Below are positions 63,763-64,000 of a DNA stretch of 64,000 bases, piece by piece. The stretch spans positions 444,108 through 508,107 of the forward strand of contig NZ_LJTC01000002.1 of NCBI RefSeq assembly GCF_001306915.1. The letters are read 5' to 3'. The stretch comes from Pseudoalteromonas lipolytica. GTDB lineage: Bacteria; Pseudomonadota; Gammaproteobacteria; Enterobacterales; Alteromonadaceae. How positions within the stretch are numbered: the stretch's first letter is position 1; every line of letters begins with the position of its first letter. Below the pieces are notes generated by a model that was not told where the DNA came from, made no database searches, and saw only the letters and a program-made list of their open reading frames with translations. A program made the translations under genes and the position numbers.

Positions 63763-64000
63763 TTAACGACTCGAGAAAACAAGTCCATTCTCATCAGCAT
63801 CAATATGGATGATGGCACCTGGTTGGTAATTCCCACCGAGCAGGCGCTGTGCTAATGGGTTTTCAATGGTATGTTGAATAGCACGTTTTAAAGGCCTTGC
63901 CCCATACACAGGATCAAAACCACTTTCAGCGATGCGGTCTAAAGCTGCATCTGTAACTTCAAGAATGTAGCCTTTTTCAGTTAATCGCTCACGTAGCTTA
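63763..64000 (-). CDS. clpB: ATP-dependent chaperone ClpB, C-terminal fragment
   Basis: The frame runs off the right edge, so only the last 78 residues are visible. They read [20 protein letters not shown], then [20 protein letters not shown], then LAQRLLGG, and end in VFSSR. This is the C-terminal small domain of the second AAA+ module of ClpB (the E. coli counterpart has [16 protein letters not shown]). ClpB resolves protein aggregates with DnaK. It has no start codon here. Confidence 0.95.
   Translation of the reverse strand, partial: KLRERLTEKGYILEVTDAALDRIAESGFDPVYGARPLKRAIQHTIENPLAQRLLGGNYQPGAIIHIDADENGLVFSSR

Noticed and set aside
1-64000. CRISPR arrays, prophage or toxin-antitoxin modules
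   Set aside because: No regularly spaced repeats, phage structural genes or recognisable toxin pairs were seen; RatA is named as a toxin in E. coli but is a conserved core gene here.

Overview
This window reads as chromosomal DNA of a marine gammaproteobacterium of the order Alteromonadales, most probably Pseudoalteromonas. The grounds are the AT-rich codon use, the protein sequences (close to E. coli and Vibrio homologues but distinct from them), sodium-based physiology (MotY, NhaB, an SNF-type sodium symporter), two large TonB-dependent receptors, and conserved blocks such as rlmE-ftsH-folP-glmM-tpiA-secG-tRNA-Leu and ffh / rpsP-rimM-trmD-rplS. The species is an inference; no rRNA gene is present. 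I see no prophage, transposase, integrase or CRISPR array.

Layout. 1-12.2 kb: the 3' end of a FapA-like (DUF342) gene, rnt, motY, an EamA exporter with an attenuator-like leader, an aromatic amino acid permease with a TyrR-type box, a structured intergenic repeat, ggt, an acetyltransferase, a coiled-coil lipoprotein, a TonB-dependent receptor with a terminator-like hairpin in its leader, a VOC-domain lipoprotein overlapped by a 50-residue lipoprotein, and an orphan PDC-type sensor. 12.3-19.1 kb: tRNA-Leu(GAG), secG, tpiA, glmM, folP, ftsH and rlmE on the minus strand, with yhbY divergent. 19.1-33.5 kb: a class C beta-lactamase-like hydrolase, a lipoprotein, then two copies of one four-gene cassette (MipA/OmpV barrel, DUF3019 periplasmic protein, RstA-like regulator, RstB-like kinase) on opposite strands at 21.4-24.6 and 30.3-33.5 kb, enclosing a sodium symporter, an ElaA-like acetyltransferase, a Spo0M-like protein, a KefB-like antiporter and two small genes.

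33.6-52.2 kb: a diguanylate cyclase, divergent ilvY/ilvC, a chemoreceptor, a TPR lipoprotein overlapping an M28 peptidase, a GIY-YIG protein, the bamE / rnfH-ratA / smpB cluster, a second TonB-dependent receptor, a 2-Cys peroxiredoxin, an NAD-dependent epimerase, divergent fadR/nhaB, and tyrA. 52.4-64 kb: rplS-trmD-rimM-rpsP, ffh, ypjD, a CorC/CNNM protein, an MscS channel, an SLT-like lipoprotein, gshA, an Aer-like PAS chemoreceptor, and the 3' end of clpB.

How it works together. Most of the window is core: protein synthesis and export (rpsP operon, ffh, secG, smpB), envelope building (glmM, bamE, ftsH), one-carbon, thiol and amino acid metabolism (folP, gshA, ggt, ilvC, tyrA) and motility signalling (motY, DUF342, two chemoreceptors, GGDEF). 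The most unusual content is the paired MipA-DUF3019-RstAB cassettes, which look like duplicated envelope-sensing circuits. Several regulatory elements are also notable: a candidate attenuator, a leader terminator before a TonB receptor, an orphan plus-strand terminator suggesting a small antisense RNA, and boxes resembling TyrR, FadR and FNR sites.
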